Source: Wenzhouxiangella marina (GTDB lineage: Bacteria; Pseudomonadota; Gammaproteobacteria; Xanthomonadales; Wenzhouxiangellaceae). Taken from it: a stretch of 64,000 nt of DNA. Made by a program: the position numbers and the translations under genes. The notes beneath the pieces were generated by a model. The model saw only the letters and a list, made by a program, of their open reading frames with translations, searched no databases and was not told the origin of the DNA. Positions 37,482-45,123 of the stretch are shown here, one piece after another; within the stretch, counting starts at the first letter, position 1, and every line of letters starts with the position of its first letter. Location: NCBI RefSeq assembly GCF_001187785.1, contig NZ_CP012154.1, positions 986,501 through 1,050,500 on the forward strand, read 5' to 3'.

Positions 37482-38984
37482 ATGAAGACCATCCATTCGA
37501 TTGCTTTTGCGGCATTCGGACTGCTTTCCTGTGGCGCTTCCGCCCAGGTCATGGAAGCACTGCAGACCGGTGACACCTGCAGCTTCTTCGGCGAGGACGT
37601 GCCGGCCAGCGTCACCACCTTCGCCTCCGACAGGGAGGCCGAATCGGCCATCTCGCGGATCGTCGACGCCTCCGGTCTGGTGCAGAACTTCCAGATCCGC
37701 GCCGCCGGCGTGCCCAACGCGGCCGCCGTCGTCTACGAGGACAAGCGCTACATCCTCTACAACCAGCACTTCATGCGCGACACCACCAGCCAGGCCAACA
37801 ACAGCTGGGCGCCGATCAGCATCATGGCGCACGAAGTGGGCCACCACCTCAATGGTCACACGCTGGAAGCCGGCGGCAGCCGCCCGCCGATCGAGCTCGA
37901 GGCCGACTACTACTCCGGCTTCATCCTGCAGCGCCTCGGAGCCTCGCTGGACGATGCCCGCGTGGCCATGGAAGTGCTGGGTTCGGACGTCGGTTCCGAT
38001 ACGCACCCGGCCAAGAACGACCGCCTGGCCGCCATCACCAATGGCTGGATCCGGGCCTGCCAGTCCGATTCCAGCTGTGACCAGCAGACCCCCGACAATG
38101 GTGGTGGCCTGAGCCCCGACTCGCAGAACGCACCGCGCATGCCGACCAGCCCGCCGGTCAGCACGCCGCCGCCGACCCAGTCCGGCGAGAACAGCTGCCG
38201 CTGGGCCTTCGACGGCGAGTGTGACGAGCCGAACCTCTGCGCCGCCGGCACCGACACCGCCGACTGCTCCGCCGCAGGCCCGAACAGCTGCCGCTGGGCC
38301 TTCGACGGCGAGTGTGACGAGCCGAACCTCTGCGCCAGCGGCACCGACACGGCGGACTGCAGCGGCGGTGGCCAGGCCGGCGGTCCGAACAGCTGCCAGT
38401 GGGCCTTCGACGGCGAGTGCGACGAACCCAATCTCTGCCCGCCGGGTTCGGACACCGCCGACTGCAGCGGTTCCAGCCCCGTCGACCGCGCCAACAGCTG
38501 TCAATGGGCCTTCGATGGCGAGTGTGACGAGCCCAACCTCTGTGCCAGCGGCACCGACACGGCGGACTGCCGCGGCGGTGGCCAGGCCGGCGGCCCGAAC
38601 AGTTGCCAGTGGGCCTTCGACGGCGAGTGCGACGAGCCCAACCTCTGCCCGCCGGGCTCGGACACGGCCGATTGCCAGAGCGGTCCGAACAGCTGCCAGT
38701 GGGCCTTCGACGGCGAGTGCGATGAACCCAACCTCTGCCCGCCGGGCTCGGACACGGCGGACTGCCGGAGCGCCGGAGCGCTGAAGACCAGCTCCCAGCC
38801 GGCCCGCCAGGGCAACGCCTCCCTGTACCCGAGCGGACAGCCCATGCAGGACTGCGGCTGCTGGGGCGCCAACCCGGTCCAGACCGCACCGGAACCGCTT
38901 TGCCAGCGTGGCCACGTGCAGCTGGCCATCTGCGACGGTGCATGCCCGGGCGGCGGCAGCCCCTACGGCTACATCTGCCAGTAG
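37482..38984 (+). CDS. Secreted M48-like metalloprotease with six cysteine-rich repeats
   Basis: 500 residues with a signal peptide (IAFAAFGLLSCGASA). The protease-like domain (about 20-200) contains the zinc motif IMAHEVGHHLNGH and, about 20 residues later, IELEADYYSG, which supplies the third ligand as in M48 gluzincins. After a Pro-rich linker, six near-identical units follow (about 236-428) of the form NSC-[RQ]-WAFDGECDEPNLC ... G-[ST]-DTADC, separated by Gly-rich spacers. Four cysteines and clustered acidic residues per unit resemble calcium-binding LDL-receptor class A modules. A cysteine-rich tail ends the protein. The ATG at 37482 has AAGGGG just upstream. Confidence 0.85.
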   Translation: MKTIHSIAFAAFGLLSCGASAQVMEALQTGDTCSFFGEDVPASVTTFASDREAESAISRIVDASGLVQNFQIRAAGVPNAAAVVYEDKRYILYNQHFMRDTTSQANNSWAPISIMAHEVGHHLNGHTLEAGGSRPPIELEADYYSGFILQRLGASLDDARVAMEVLGSDVGSDTHPAKNDRLAAITNGWIRACQSDSSCDQQTPDNGGGLSPDSQNAPRMPTSPPVSTPPPTQSGENSCRWAFDGECDEPNLCAAGTDTADCSAAGPNSCRWAFDGECDEPNLCASGTDTADCSGGGQAGGPNSCQWAFDGECDEPNLCPPGSDTADCSGSSPVDRANSCQWAFDGECDEPNLCASGTDTADCRGGGQAGGPNSCQWAFDGECDEPNLCPPGSDTADCQSGPNSCQWAFDGECDEPNLCPPGSDTADCRSAGALKTSSQPARQGNASLYPSGQPMQDCGCWGANPVQTAPEPLCQRGHVQLAICDGACPGGGSPYGYICQ

Positions 38985-39038
38985 TTCGACCCCACGGCGG
39001 GGGTGGCAAGGCCGCCCCCGCCCGCCAAACGAGGACCG

Positions 39039-39179
39039 ATGCCACCGCGAATCCGCGCCCGCTTCGAGGCCCCCGACGAGCCCCTCGAAGCCCTGATCGA
39101 CCACGCCGACCGAGCCTTCATCCGGGCCGGAATGGCCGGCCGCAACCGAGCCGATCCGGAACAGGCCCCGGCCCCCTGA
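39039..39179 (+). CDS. Possible 46-residue protein
   Basis: An open frame encodes a charged 46-residue peptide (PPRIRARFEAPDEPLEALID and on) with a GAGG ribosome-site-like sequence 5 nt before ATG. It lies in the 240-bp gap between the metalloprotease and DUF418 genes, in the same direction. No family is recognised, and the coding evidence is only the start context and local composition. Confidence 0.3.
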   Translation: MPPRIRARFEAPDEPLEALIDHADRAFIRAGMAGRNRADPEQAPAP

Positions 39180-39185
39180 GCCTTT

Positions 39186-39206
39186 CCGGAAACCGGAAAC
39201 CGGAAA
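39186..39206. repeat. Three tandem copies of heptamer CCGGAAA
   Basis: The same heptamer is present four times at 20633-20660. Here it lies 18 bp before the ATG of the DUF418 gene, just upstream of its ribosome site. Confidence 0.8.
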
Positions 39207-39224
39207 CCGAACGGAGGAATCCCG

Positions 39225-40445
39225 ATGACCCTCGCCACTCCAGTCACCGCCAGGCAACGACTCGATGTCCTGGACATCCTCCGCGGCTTCGCCCTGTTCG
39301 GCATCCTGCTGGCCAATTCCCTGATCTTCTCCGGCGTCTTCTTCGCCAACATGGTCGGCGCCGTCGAGTCCACGCCGCTGGACACGGTGTTCTTCTACGT
39401 CCAGGAAGTCTTCATCCACGGCAAGTTCTACTCGATCTTCTCCATCCTCTTCGGCATCGGCTTCTACCTCTTCTACAGCCGGGCCGCCGAGCGCATGCCT
39501 CGACCGGGCCGCCTGTTCGCCCGTCGCCTGGCCATCCTGCTGGGCATCGGCATCGTCCACGCCACCCTGATCTGGGCCGGCGACATCCTGATCCTCTATG
39601 CCCTGCTGGGCTTCCTCCTGCTGGCTTTCTTCCACGCTCGACCAAGGACCCTGCTGCTCTGGGTCGCCGTGTTCCTGGGGCTCAAGGTCGGCGTCTACTG
39701 CCTGATGTGGGCCAGCGGCATGGGCGACCCCATGGGCCCACCGCCACCGGGCACCCCACGGGACCCGGACGCCTTCAACCCCATCCAGGTGATGCTGAAC
39801 GGCTTCCCCGGCGGCTACTTCGACGTGCTTCAGGCCAACGCCGTCCAGCTGGTCGGGCGCTGGATGAACCTGATCCTCAGCCTGCGACCGTTCCCGGTGC
39901 TGGCCATGTTCGTGCTGGGGCTCTGGATCGGCAAGCAGGGCATTGCCGCCGACCTGGCACGCCATCGTGGTCTGCTCGAAACCATGGCCTGGCTCGGCCT
40001 GGTCGGCGGTGTGATCCTGAACGGACTCTGGGCCTGGCTGGCCAGCGATGCCACGCCGTACCTGCCGGGCTCGGCGCTCGGCGCGGTGGAGGTGCTGGTG
40101 GAAACGATCGGCGTTCCCCTGCTGGCCCTGGGCTACATGGCGGCCTTCGCGCTGCTGGTCAGCGGCGCAGGGCAGGGGAGGCTGGTGAACTGGCTGGCCC
40201 CCGTCGGGCGTATGGCCCTGACCAACTACCTGATGCAATCCATCCTCGCCGGCCTGATCTTCTACGGCTACGGACTGGGCTACTACGGCCAGGTCGGCTT
40301 CGCCGGCGCCACGTTGATGGTGGTGCCGATCTTCCTGCTGCAGATTCCCCTGAGCCACTGGTGGCTGGGACGGTACCGATATGGGCCGATGGAATGGGTC
40401 TGGAGAAAGCTGACCTACGGCGGCGAAGTACCGATGAAGCGCTGA
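39225..40445 (+). CDS. DUF418 family membrane protein
   Basis: 406 residues with about eight to ten membrane helices. It starts RLDVLDILRGFALFGILLAN, the hallmark of DUF418 proteins, and has the C-terminal region with AVGRMALTNY-like (VGRMALTNYLMQSIL) and GPMEWVWRKLTYG sequences that end the family. The biochemical role is unknown; the N-terminal DILRGFALFGIL resembles acyltransferase-3 membrane domains. A strong GGAGGAA ribosome site precedes the ATG. It is the last core-like gene before the AT-richer cassette array. Confidence 0.9.
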   Translation: MTLATPVTARQRLDVLDILRGFALFGILLANSLIFSGVFFANMVGAVESTPLDTVFFYVQEVFIHGKFYSIFSILFGIGFYLFYSRAAERMPRPGRLFARRLAILLGIGIVHATLIWAGDILILYALLGFLLLAFFHARPRTLLLWVAVFLGLKVGVYCLMWASGMGDPMGPPPPGTPRDPDAFNPIQVMLNGFPGGYFDVLQANAVQLVGRWMNLILSLRPFPVLAMFVLGLWIGKQGIAADLARHRGLLETMAWLGLVGGVILNGLWAWLASDATPYLPGSALGAVEVLVETIGVPLLALGYMAAFALLVSGAGQGRLVNWLAPVGRMALTNYLMQSILAGLIFYGYGLGYYGQVGFAGATLMVVPIFLLQIPLSHWWLGRYRYGPMEWVWRKLTYGGEVPMKR

Positions 40446-40632
40446 AGCCGACAGGCCGAACGGCCTCGCTGCGCCGTTGCACCGCCTTGATTTGACGACA
40501 GCCGCTTGTGTCTGCCAATATGCGGCCTAGTGGGTGGCTTGGTGGTGTTATGAGGAAAGTTTCCGGTTTTTCGCAGACCTCGAAGCGGGTAGAAACGCCT
40601 GCTCCATCGAAGGCCAACCCCGAATTCGCCCC

Positions 40633-40663
40633 GGAGCTAAGTGGAATCCGTCCACCTAACTCC
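40633..40663. other. 13-bp inverted repeat at the left edge of the cassette array
   Basis: GGAGCTAAGTGGA (40633-40645) and TCCACCTAACTCC (40651-40663) pair with two mismatches around ATCCG. The CTAAC and the GTTAG copies at 40683 and 40693 recall integron recombination sites, but the structure does not have a full attC layout. The rest of the 40446-40714 gap shows no gene. Confidence 0.35.
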
Positions 40664-40714
40664 GTTTCTCTGGCTTTTCCCAGTTAGTTGTAGTTAGCTG
40701 TCACGGAGCCGGAA

Positions 40715-41095
40715 ATGTTGTCGACATATCAGCGCGAACCGACCAGTGAGGTTTCATGCCCTAGTTGCAAGAAGCAGATTCGCTTCTACGCTTTCTCGGC
40801 CATGGGAGATATGGCCCCGCACTTTTACTGCACCCGCTGTTCCAACGTGTATTTTTCCGAGACAATGCGTCGGAAACGTAAGCAGCAAGGAGCAACGGCA
40901 GACCTTCTATCTGAACTTGAGGATTCACTTCCGAAATGTCCATGCGGTGGCCAATTTCGGCCAGACCAAAGCCCGAAATGCCCCCATTGCCACGTGGAGC
41001 TCGCACATCAGGACACTCCGATGAGCAAGCTAAGTGATCCCTTTGCTATCTTGCTGGACGGCGCAAGTGCGGTATCTCCAAGCAATGACAGCTAA
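40715..41095 (+). CDS. Small zinc-ribbon protein (cassette 1)
   Basis: 126 residues with four cysteine pairs: CPSC at about 15, CTRC at about 39, CPCGG at about 75 and CPHC at about 88. These should make two zinc ribbons. No enzymatic domain is visible; the role might be nucleic-acid or protein binding. The stop overlaps the beginning of an attC-like site (41090-41188), as is usual for integron gene cassettes. Confidence 0.7.
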   Translation: MLSTYQREPTSEVSCPSCKKQIRFYAFSAMGDMAPHFYCTRCSNVYFSETMRRKRKQQGATADLLSELEDSLPKCPCGGQFRPDQSPKCPHCHVELAHQDTPMSKLSDPFAILLDGASAVSPSNDS

Positions 41096-41188
41096 CAAAT
41101 CGCTGCAGCTGACGTTTGACCCGCCACCTACTTTCTCTGTCGCAAAAGTAGGCGTCGCCTCAAACGCAGCTGAGCTCAGGCGTTATAC
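41090..41188 (+). other. attC recombination site 1
   Basis: The 99-bp element begins GCTAAC and ends GCGTTATAC. Outer arms CAGCTGACGTTTGA and TCAAACGCAGCTG pair with a single bulged base, and an inner CCTACTTT/AAAGTAGG stem closes the loop. This is the imperfect-palindrome architecture of integron attC sites. It is about three-quarters identical by eye to the site at 46728-46826, and it sits exactly between two plus-strand ORFs. Confidence 0.8.
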
Positions 41189-41206
41189 CCGAGGGAGAGA
41201 CAAAGA

Positions 41207-41941
41207 ATGCCTGGATACATATTCTTTTCAGATCAAAAAGAAATGGATGCGCCCATCTACCGGATCTTCGGGGTGGAGCGACTCTTTCAGCTTTTTGATG
41301 TTCAGAAGCTTGCATTGGTTAAGCCGTCCGCCTGGGATGATCCTTTCGAAAACTTCATTCTAAAGTCAAAAGCACGATTAGAAAATGGCGAACTTGCTGA
41401 GTTCGCATACGCAAATGACCTTTATGGCCAGTGCTGGTCTTTCAAAGAAGAAAGCGACGCAATGTGGCGCATTTACTCTGCTAACCAGTACGGTGTCAAA
41501 GTTAAAACAACTCCAAGAAAGCTGAGAGAGGCGTTAGCGGGATCCGTGCCGTATTCGGATATTTCCGCATTTATTGGAAAGGTTCGTTATCACACGGATG
41601 CGCAGCTTAGAGGAATGCTGAATGATCGTGCTCGTATGCAAAGAAAGGTTTTTGATGGGGCGGGACAAGGGCTAGCGGAAACTTTATTGTTTAAGCGAAC
41701 AGCTTTTGAGCATGAGCAAGAAGTGCGCTTGATTTACTCAAAAAATGATGGCAGAGAATCTCAGGATATTTTTCTTTTTCCCTTTGATCCATTCTCCAAC
41801 ATAGAAGAAGTCGTTTTTGATCCGCGCATGGATAATCGGCTGGTTGAAATATATTCAAATCATATCCGATCTCTGGGTTTCAAGGGCAAAATCCAAAAAT
41901 CAACACTTTATGAAATTCCAAATCTAGAGGTACAGGTATAA
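41207..41941 (+). CDS. DUF2971 family protein (cassette 2)
   Basis: 244 residues matching DUF2971 in layout. An opening IYRIFGVERLFQLFDVQKLA is followed by PSAWDDPFENF, the central CWSFKEESDAMWRIYSANQY and the C-terminal EQEVRLIYS and IEEVVFDPR segments. The function is unknown; the family is frequent in accessory regions and has been suspected of a role in defence. AGGGAGAG lies before the ATG. Base composition is clearly AT-richer than in the flanking core genes. The stop overlaps attC site 2. Confidence 0.8.
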   Translation: MPGYIFFSDQKEMDAPIYRIFGVERLFQLFDVQKLALVKPSAWDDPFENFILKSKARLENGELAEFAYANDLYGQCWSFKEESDAMWRIYSANQYGVKVKTTPRKLREALAGSVPYSDISAFIGKVRYHTDAQLRGMLNDRARMQRKVFDGAGQGLAETLLFKRTAFEHEQEVRLIYSKNDGRESQDIFLFPFDPFSNIEEVVFDPRMDNRLVEIYSNHIRSLGFKGKIQKSTLYEIPNLEVQV

Positions 41942-42029
41942 CAAAGCCTTCAACCGAGCGCGGGTTAAGCTCCGGGTCGGCTTCGCCGGGTTGGGTCATT
42001 GTCCGCGCTGGTTAAGGCGAATGTTAGAG
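41936..42029 (+). other. attC recombination site 2
   Basis: The 94-bp element begins GTATAAC and ends ATGTTAGAG. GCCTTCAACCGAGCGCGG at its left pairs with CCGCGCTGGTTAAGGC at its right with bulges, and the GGTCGGCTTCGCC segment forms the central loop. It lies between the DUF2971 ORF (overlapping its stop) and the AbiTii-like ORF. Confidence 0.85.
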
Positions 42030-42054
42030 CAATACAGCAATAGAGCAATAGAGC

Positions 42055-43074
42055 ATGAGTGATCAAATCCCTCCTTCCCGACAAGCCCTGAGAGAAGCTC
42101 TGGCATTATCCGAAGACATATTAAAAAATATTGAGCTAAGCGAAATGCCACTTGCAAATATTTTGCTGAAGGCGTCTAGACTAGCTCGATTGTTAAATGA
42201 TTTTGATAATCAAAAAATAATGGAGCTAGAAGCTAGCGGATATCCTTCTTCTCCTAATGGTGTTGATCCTGTCATCTATCGGCTAGCTGTAATTGCAGGC
42301 CGTGAGTCCCAGCAGAAAGATGCAAAAACAGAAAAAATAAATAATTACATATATTTGAATTCGATTGAGGAGCTGGAGCAGGAAGTAAAGTCCGCCGACT
42401 CGGCTTTGGCTGCGGCTCGTGATCCTGATGTTTCAGTATCATCGGCCAATCCAAGCCAGATGGTTTGGAACCCCGTTGGAAATAAATTCGAGAGGGATAC
42501 CATTCGGACGAACGCAGCCCGCGCACAGCGCAGGCTATCATCACGGCGGTCGTTCATATATTCCTATGCATTAAAACGGCATCATGAACTTAAGTTCTCA
42601 GGAATAGCAGACGATATATTTTCTCGAGTGCGTGAAAGCGTGGATAACGCAATCGGCGAGAGAGTTCCAGGTGCGGCCCAGAAGCTTTCAGCTGTTTATG
42701 AAAATTTACAATCCGAGAACCCGGAAGACTGGGCTAATGCTGTTCACAGTTGCCGTCGAATTCTTCAGGATCTGGCAGACTCATTGTATCCACCAAGAGA
42801 TGATGTTGAAAAAGAAATTGGCGGGAAAAAACGTTTAATAAAACTTGGGCCAGATAACTACATAAATAGATTGATAGCATTCCTTGAAGAAAATTCAGAG
42901 TCAGAAAGATTTGAAGAAATTGTTGGAAGTCACCTTGGGTTTGTGGGTGATAGGCTAGATAGTGTATTTCAGGCTGCCCAAAAAGGGTCCCACGCTGCTG
43001 TTTCCAAAGAAGAAGCAGACCGCTATGTTGTTTATACATACTTGGTCGTCGGAGATATGTTGAGCCTGCTGTGA
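42055..43074 (+). CDS. AbiTii-like putative abortive-infection protein (cassette 3)
   Basis: 339 residues. The N-terminal 80 residues match the AbiTii domain pattern: LANILLKASRLARLLNDFDN, an acidic helix ending in LEASGYP, and DPVIYRLAV. The C-terminal end (KGSHAAVSKEEADRYVVYTYLVVGDMLSL) resembles the closing helix of HEPN-like or Abi effectors. AbiTii domains occur in abortive-infection (phage-defence) proteins, so a defence role is inferred, not shown. The gene is markedly AT-rich. Its stop is 4 bp before an attC start (CTCTAAC) that is broken by an insertion sequence. Confidence 0.65.
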   Translation: MSDQIPPSRQALREALALSEDILKNIELSEMPLANILLKASRLARLLNDFDNQKIMELEASGYPSSPNGVDPVIYRLAVIAGRESQQKDAKTEKINNYIYLNSIEELEQEVKSADSALAAARDPDVSVSSANPSQMVWNPVGNKFERDTIRTNAARAQRRLSSRRSFIYSYALKRHHELKFSGIADDIFSRVRESVDNAIGERVPGAAQKLSAVYENLQSENPEDWANAVHSCRRILQDLADSLYPPRDDVEKEIGGKKRLIKLGPDNYINRLIAFLEENSESERFEEIVGSHLGFVGDRLDSVFQAAQKGSHAAVSKEEADRYVVYTYLVVGDMLSLL

Positions 43075-43090
43075 AAAGCTCTAACAAGTC

Positions 43091-43346
43091 ATATATGGAC
43101 TCCTCCCGCAACCCGAGACTGAACGACGCATGAGGTTGGATTCGTTGCAAGCGTATATTCGGCCTCTTGTTGATCGCGGATATTCCTCGATCGGGCCATC
43201 ATGAGTTCCGCGTACCGCGGGCCATTCGCTCAAAGCGGCATTGGCTATGCCGAACTTGTTATCGGCCTTGTGCGGTACCGGTCCAACCTGTGGTGTCATG
43301 AAGCGTTCGGTCTCTTCGCAAACGGTGCAGAGGGATGATTGACGGG
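43091..43346 (-). ncRNA. Putative seekRNA/bridge RNA region of the IS1111-type element
   Basis: The 3' non-coding region of the transposase gene is the position where IS1111-type elements encode their target-selecting RNA. On the minus strand, 43266-43249 reads GCCGA-TAACAAGT-TCGGC, a 5-bp stem with an 8-nt loop. The loop is identical to TAACAAGT at 43082-43089, the attC sequence flanking the insertion. The stem-loop and the match are seen directly; RNA function is inferred from the family. RNA ends are unknown. Confidence 0.5.
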
Positions 43347-44387
43347 TCAGCTCAAGACTGGACCGGGGTTGAACGGGGCGCGTTGTTTCCAGACCGCCCA
43401 GCAGATCCGAGCCATCTTGTTGGCCAGGGCAACGGTGGCCTTGTTGAAGCCGACCCGCTGCTCGAGTCGCAACGCCCAGCGCTGGAGTCGGTTCAGGGGT
43501 TTGCCGGCCTTGGCCAGGGTCTTGGCTCGACAGAGTGCCGACCGAGCGCCATGGATGATCAGCATCCGGAGGTACTTGTCGCCGCGCTTGGTGATCCGTC
43601 CCAGCCATCGCTTGTTTCCACTGGAGCATTCCAGCGGTGTGATCCCCAGCCACGATGCGAAGTGTCGACCGGACTTGAAGTGATCGGGCGAGCCGGCGCA
43701 GGCGACGAGTGCGGTGCTGGTCAACAGCCCGACGCCCGGGACCTGCTGAAGTAGGGAGACCTCGTCGTTATCGCGTGTGAGGGCGTGGATCTGTTGCTCG
43801 GCGAGCGTGATCTTGGCTTCCAGATCAGTGATCTCCTGAAGCAGTTCGGAGAATACGGCGCGAAGGCCGGCGGGAAAGCCCTCCTGATCGATGATCGCCT
43901 GGGCGTGGCGTTTGGCCGCGTTGGGTCCAGCCGGGATGGCATGGCCAAGTTCCCGGAGGCATCCGCGAAGTCCGTTGATGCGAGCGACACGGGTGGATTT
44001 CCACTGCTCTCGAACCCGATGCAGCTGTTGGATCTGCTGCTGGTCAACGGACCGGACCGGGACAGGATGAACCCGCCCGCTTCGATAGGCATCGAGCAGG
44101 GCTTCGGTGTCGGTCTGATCGGTCTTGTTGCGCAGTCGGTACTTTCTGACGAACTGGGCGGGGAGCATGATGGGTTCATGCCCGAGCTCCCGAGCCTGTC
44201 TGCACCAGAAGTGGGCGCTGCCGCAGGCCTCGAACAACACGATGGAGCGATCGGCTTTGGCGAGGAATGCCTCGAACCGGGTTCGCGACAGCCGGTGATG
44301 GGCGTAGGCCTTGCCCTGAGCTCTGGCGAGGGCGACCTGGAAGACCTCCTTTGCGAGATCGACGGCGATGAGAGTAGACTGGTTCAT
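43347..44387 (-). CDS. IS110-family transposase (IS1111-type recombinase)
   Basis: 346 residues from the ATG at 44387. The N-terminal RuvC-like DEDD domain has LIAVDLAKEVFQVAL (first Asp) and LFEACGSAHFW (Glu), with KTDQTDTEAL (Asp pair) further on. The C-terminal domain with the catalytic serine has QQVPGVGLLTSTALVACAG and FASWLGITPLECSSGNKRW. IS110-family enzymes use both halves in an RNA-guided recombination. AGGAGG lies 5 nt upstream of the ATG; 12 nt around this start (GGAGGAGTCCAT) are the same as in the terminal inverted repeats. The frame is intact, so the element may be active. Confidence 0.93.
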   Translation of the reverse strand: MNQSTLIAVDLAKEVFQVALARAQGKAYAHHRLSRTRFEAFLAKADRSIVLFEACGSAHFWCRQARELGHEPIMLPAQFVRKYRLRNKTDQTDTEALLDAYRSGRVHPVPVRSVDQQQIQQLHRVREQWKSTRVARINGLRGCLRELGHAIPAGPNAAKRHAQAIIDQEGFPAGLRAVFSELLQEITDLEAKITLAEQQIHALTRDNDEVSLLQQVPGVGLLTSTALVACAGSPDHFKSGRHFASWLGITPLECSSGNKRWLGRITKRGDKYLRMLIIHGARSALCRAKTLAKAGKPLNRLQRWALRLEQRVGFNKATVALANKMARICWAVWKQRAPFNPGPVLS

Positions 44388-44565
44388 GGACTCCTCCTGT
44401 CGTGGGACATTCAACGAAACGCACCCGAATGTTGGCACATCGCGATGCCGGTAAAAACGCGGGAGGAGTCCATTTCATCAATCAAATACGCGCCTTCGGC
44501 GCCGGACGCAGCAAAGCTGCGCCGACTATTGAGGCGTTAGGTTCAAGAAGGCCCACGGAGGGTGA

Positions 44566-44934
44566 ATGGGAAGAAGGAGATACAAAAGGCGTAGCAGTGC
44601 TGGATCGATAGTGCGAGATGCCGCAGATATCGGCGCCAAACTAAGTTGGCAGGGTGCTTTAATCCTCGGCGCACTATTGTTCATCGTTTTCTATCTTGCG
44701 ATTCCAGCCTGGATTAACTCTGTGCTCGAAGGGCAGAAAAATAGCATGTTCTATCCAACGCTAGAGGCCGTGTTCGCGCGCCGTACGCATTGGGTCCAAT
44801 GGGTGGGGATCGCCTGCGCACTTGTTGGGGCGTTCTTCGCACTAAGAAACTACCATTATGGAAACAGCGCCAGCGGTGACGAGCGGGGGCTCGTGGCGCT
44901 ACTGGCGCGCCTTCTTGGTCGGTCACTTGATTAA
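44566..44934 (+). CDS. Small two-helix membrane protein (cassette 4)
   Basis: 122 residues: a very basic start (GRRRYKRRSS), a membrane helix (GALILGALLFIVFYLAIPAW), an external loop of about 30 residues and a second helix (WVGIACALVGAFFALRNYHY) before a C-terminal tail ending LLARLLGRSLD. I know similar sequences only as hypothetical membrane proteins, often next to restriction or defence genes. GGAGGGTGA precedes the ATG, 24 bp after the end of attC site 3. The following 44935-45123 stretch has no gene and may hold a worn attC (GCCTACC near 44938). Confidence 0.6.
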   Translation: MGRRRYKRRSSAGSIVRDAADIGAKLSWQGALILGALLFIVFYLAIPAWINSVLEGQKNSMFYPTLEAVFARRTHWVQWVGIACALVGAFFALRNYHYGNSASGDERGLVALLARLLGRSLD

Positions 44935-45123
44935 GAGCCTACCAAGGCGGTCAAGCCATTCGTCGCTACGCTCCTCATTCGGACGTTCAGCGCTCCGCAC
45001 TTGCTCTGGCATGGATTCGCCATTTTTACCCGATCAAGCGCTCCATGCTGAAGGCAGCCTACGTGGGTGTTTTACATCAGGGAGGCCGCGGGCCAGGCCC
45101 ATACAATCCGGGAGGCATAACAA

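Larger units (their letters stand above)
43091..44477 (-). mobile_element. IS110-family (IS1111-type) insertion sequence inside attC
   Basis: The roughly 1.39-kb element carries one transposase on the minus strand. Perfect 15-bp inverted repeats (ATGGACTCCTCCCGC) lie at 43095-43109 and 44459-44473. Subterminal inverted repeats and a long non-coding segment after the transposase (256 bp, against 90 bp before it) are marks of the IS1111 subgroup, one branch of which is known to target integron attC sites. No target duplication is seen, as expected. The exact outer ends are uncertain by a few bases. Confidence 0.82.
43079..44542 (+). other. attC recombination site 3, interrupted by an IS element
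   Basis: The left part is CTCTAACAAGTC at 43079-43090. The right part resumes after the insertion with TCAATCAAATACGCGCC and runs through a GCAGC/GCTGC inner stem to TTGAGGCGTTAGGT ending at 44542. Joined, they give an attC-like site of about 75 bp with the canonical GTTAGGT end. The intervening 1.4 kb is an IS110-family element. Confidence 0.75.

Noticed and set aside
38180-38780. A CRISPR or satellite array
   Set aside because: The roughly 90-105-bp repeats are in-frame protein modules of the metalloprotease gene.
43785-44540. Plus-strand 251-codon frame across the transposase
   Set aside because: It is antisense to a transposase with intact catalytic motifs and crosses the IS boundary into attC sequence.
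44935-45123. An attC between the small membrane protein and the DUF262 gene
   Set aside because: GCCTACC near 44938 resembles a worn attC start, but no matching right half or GTTRRRY-type end is convincing.
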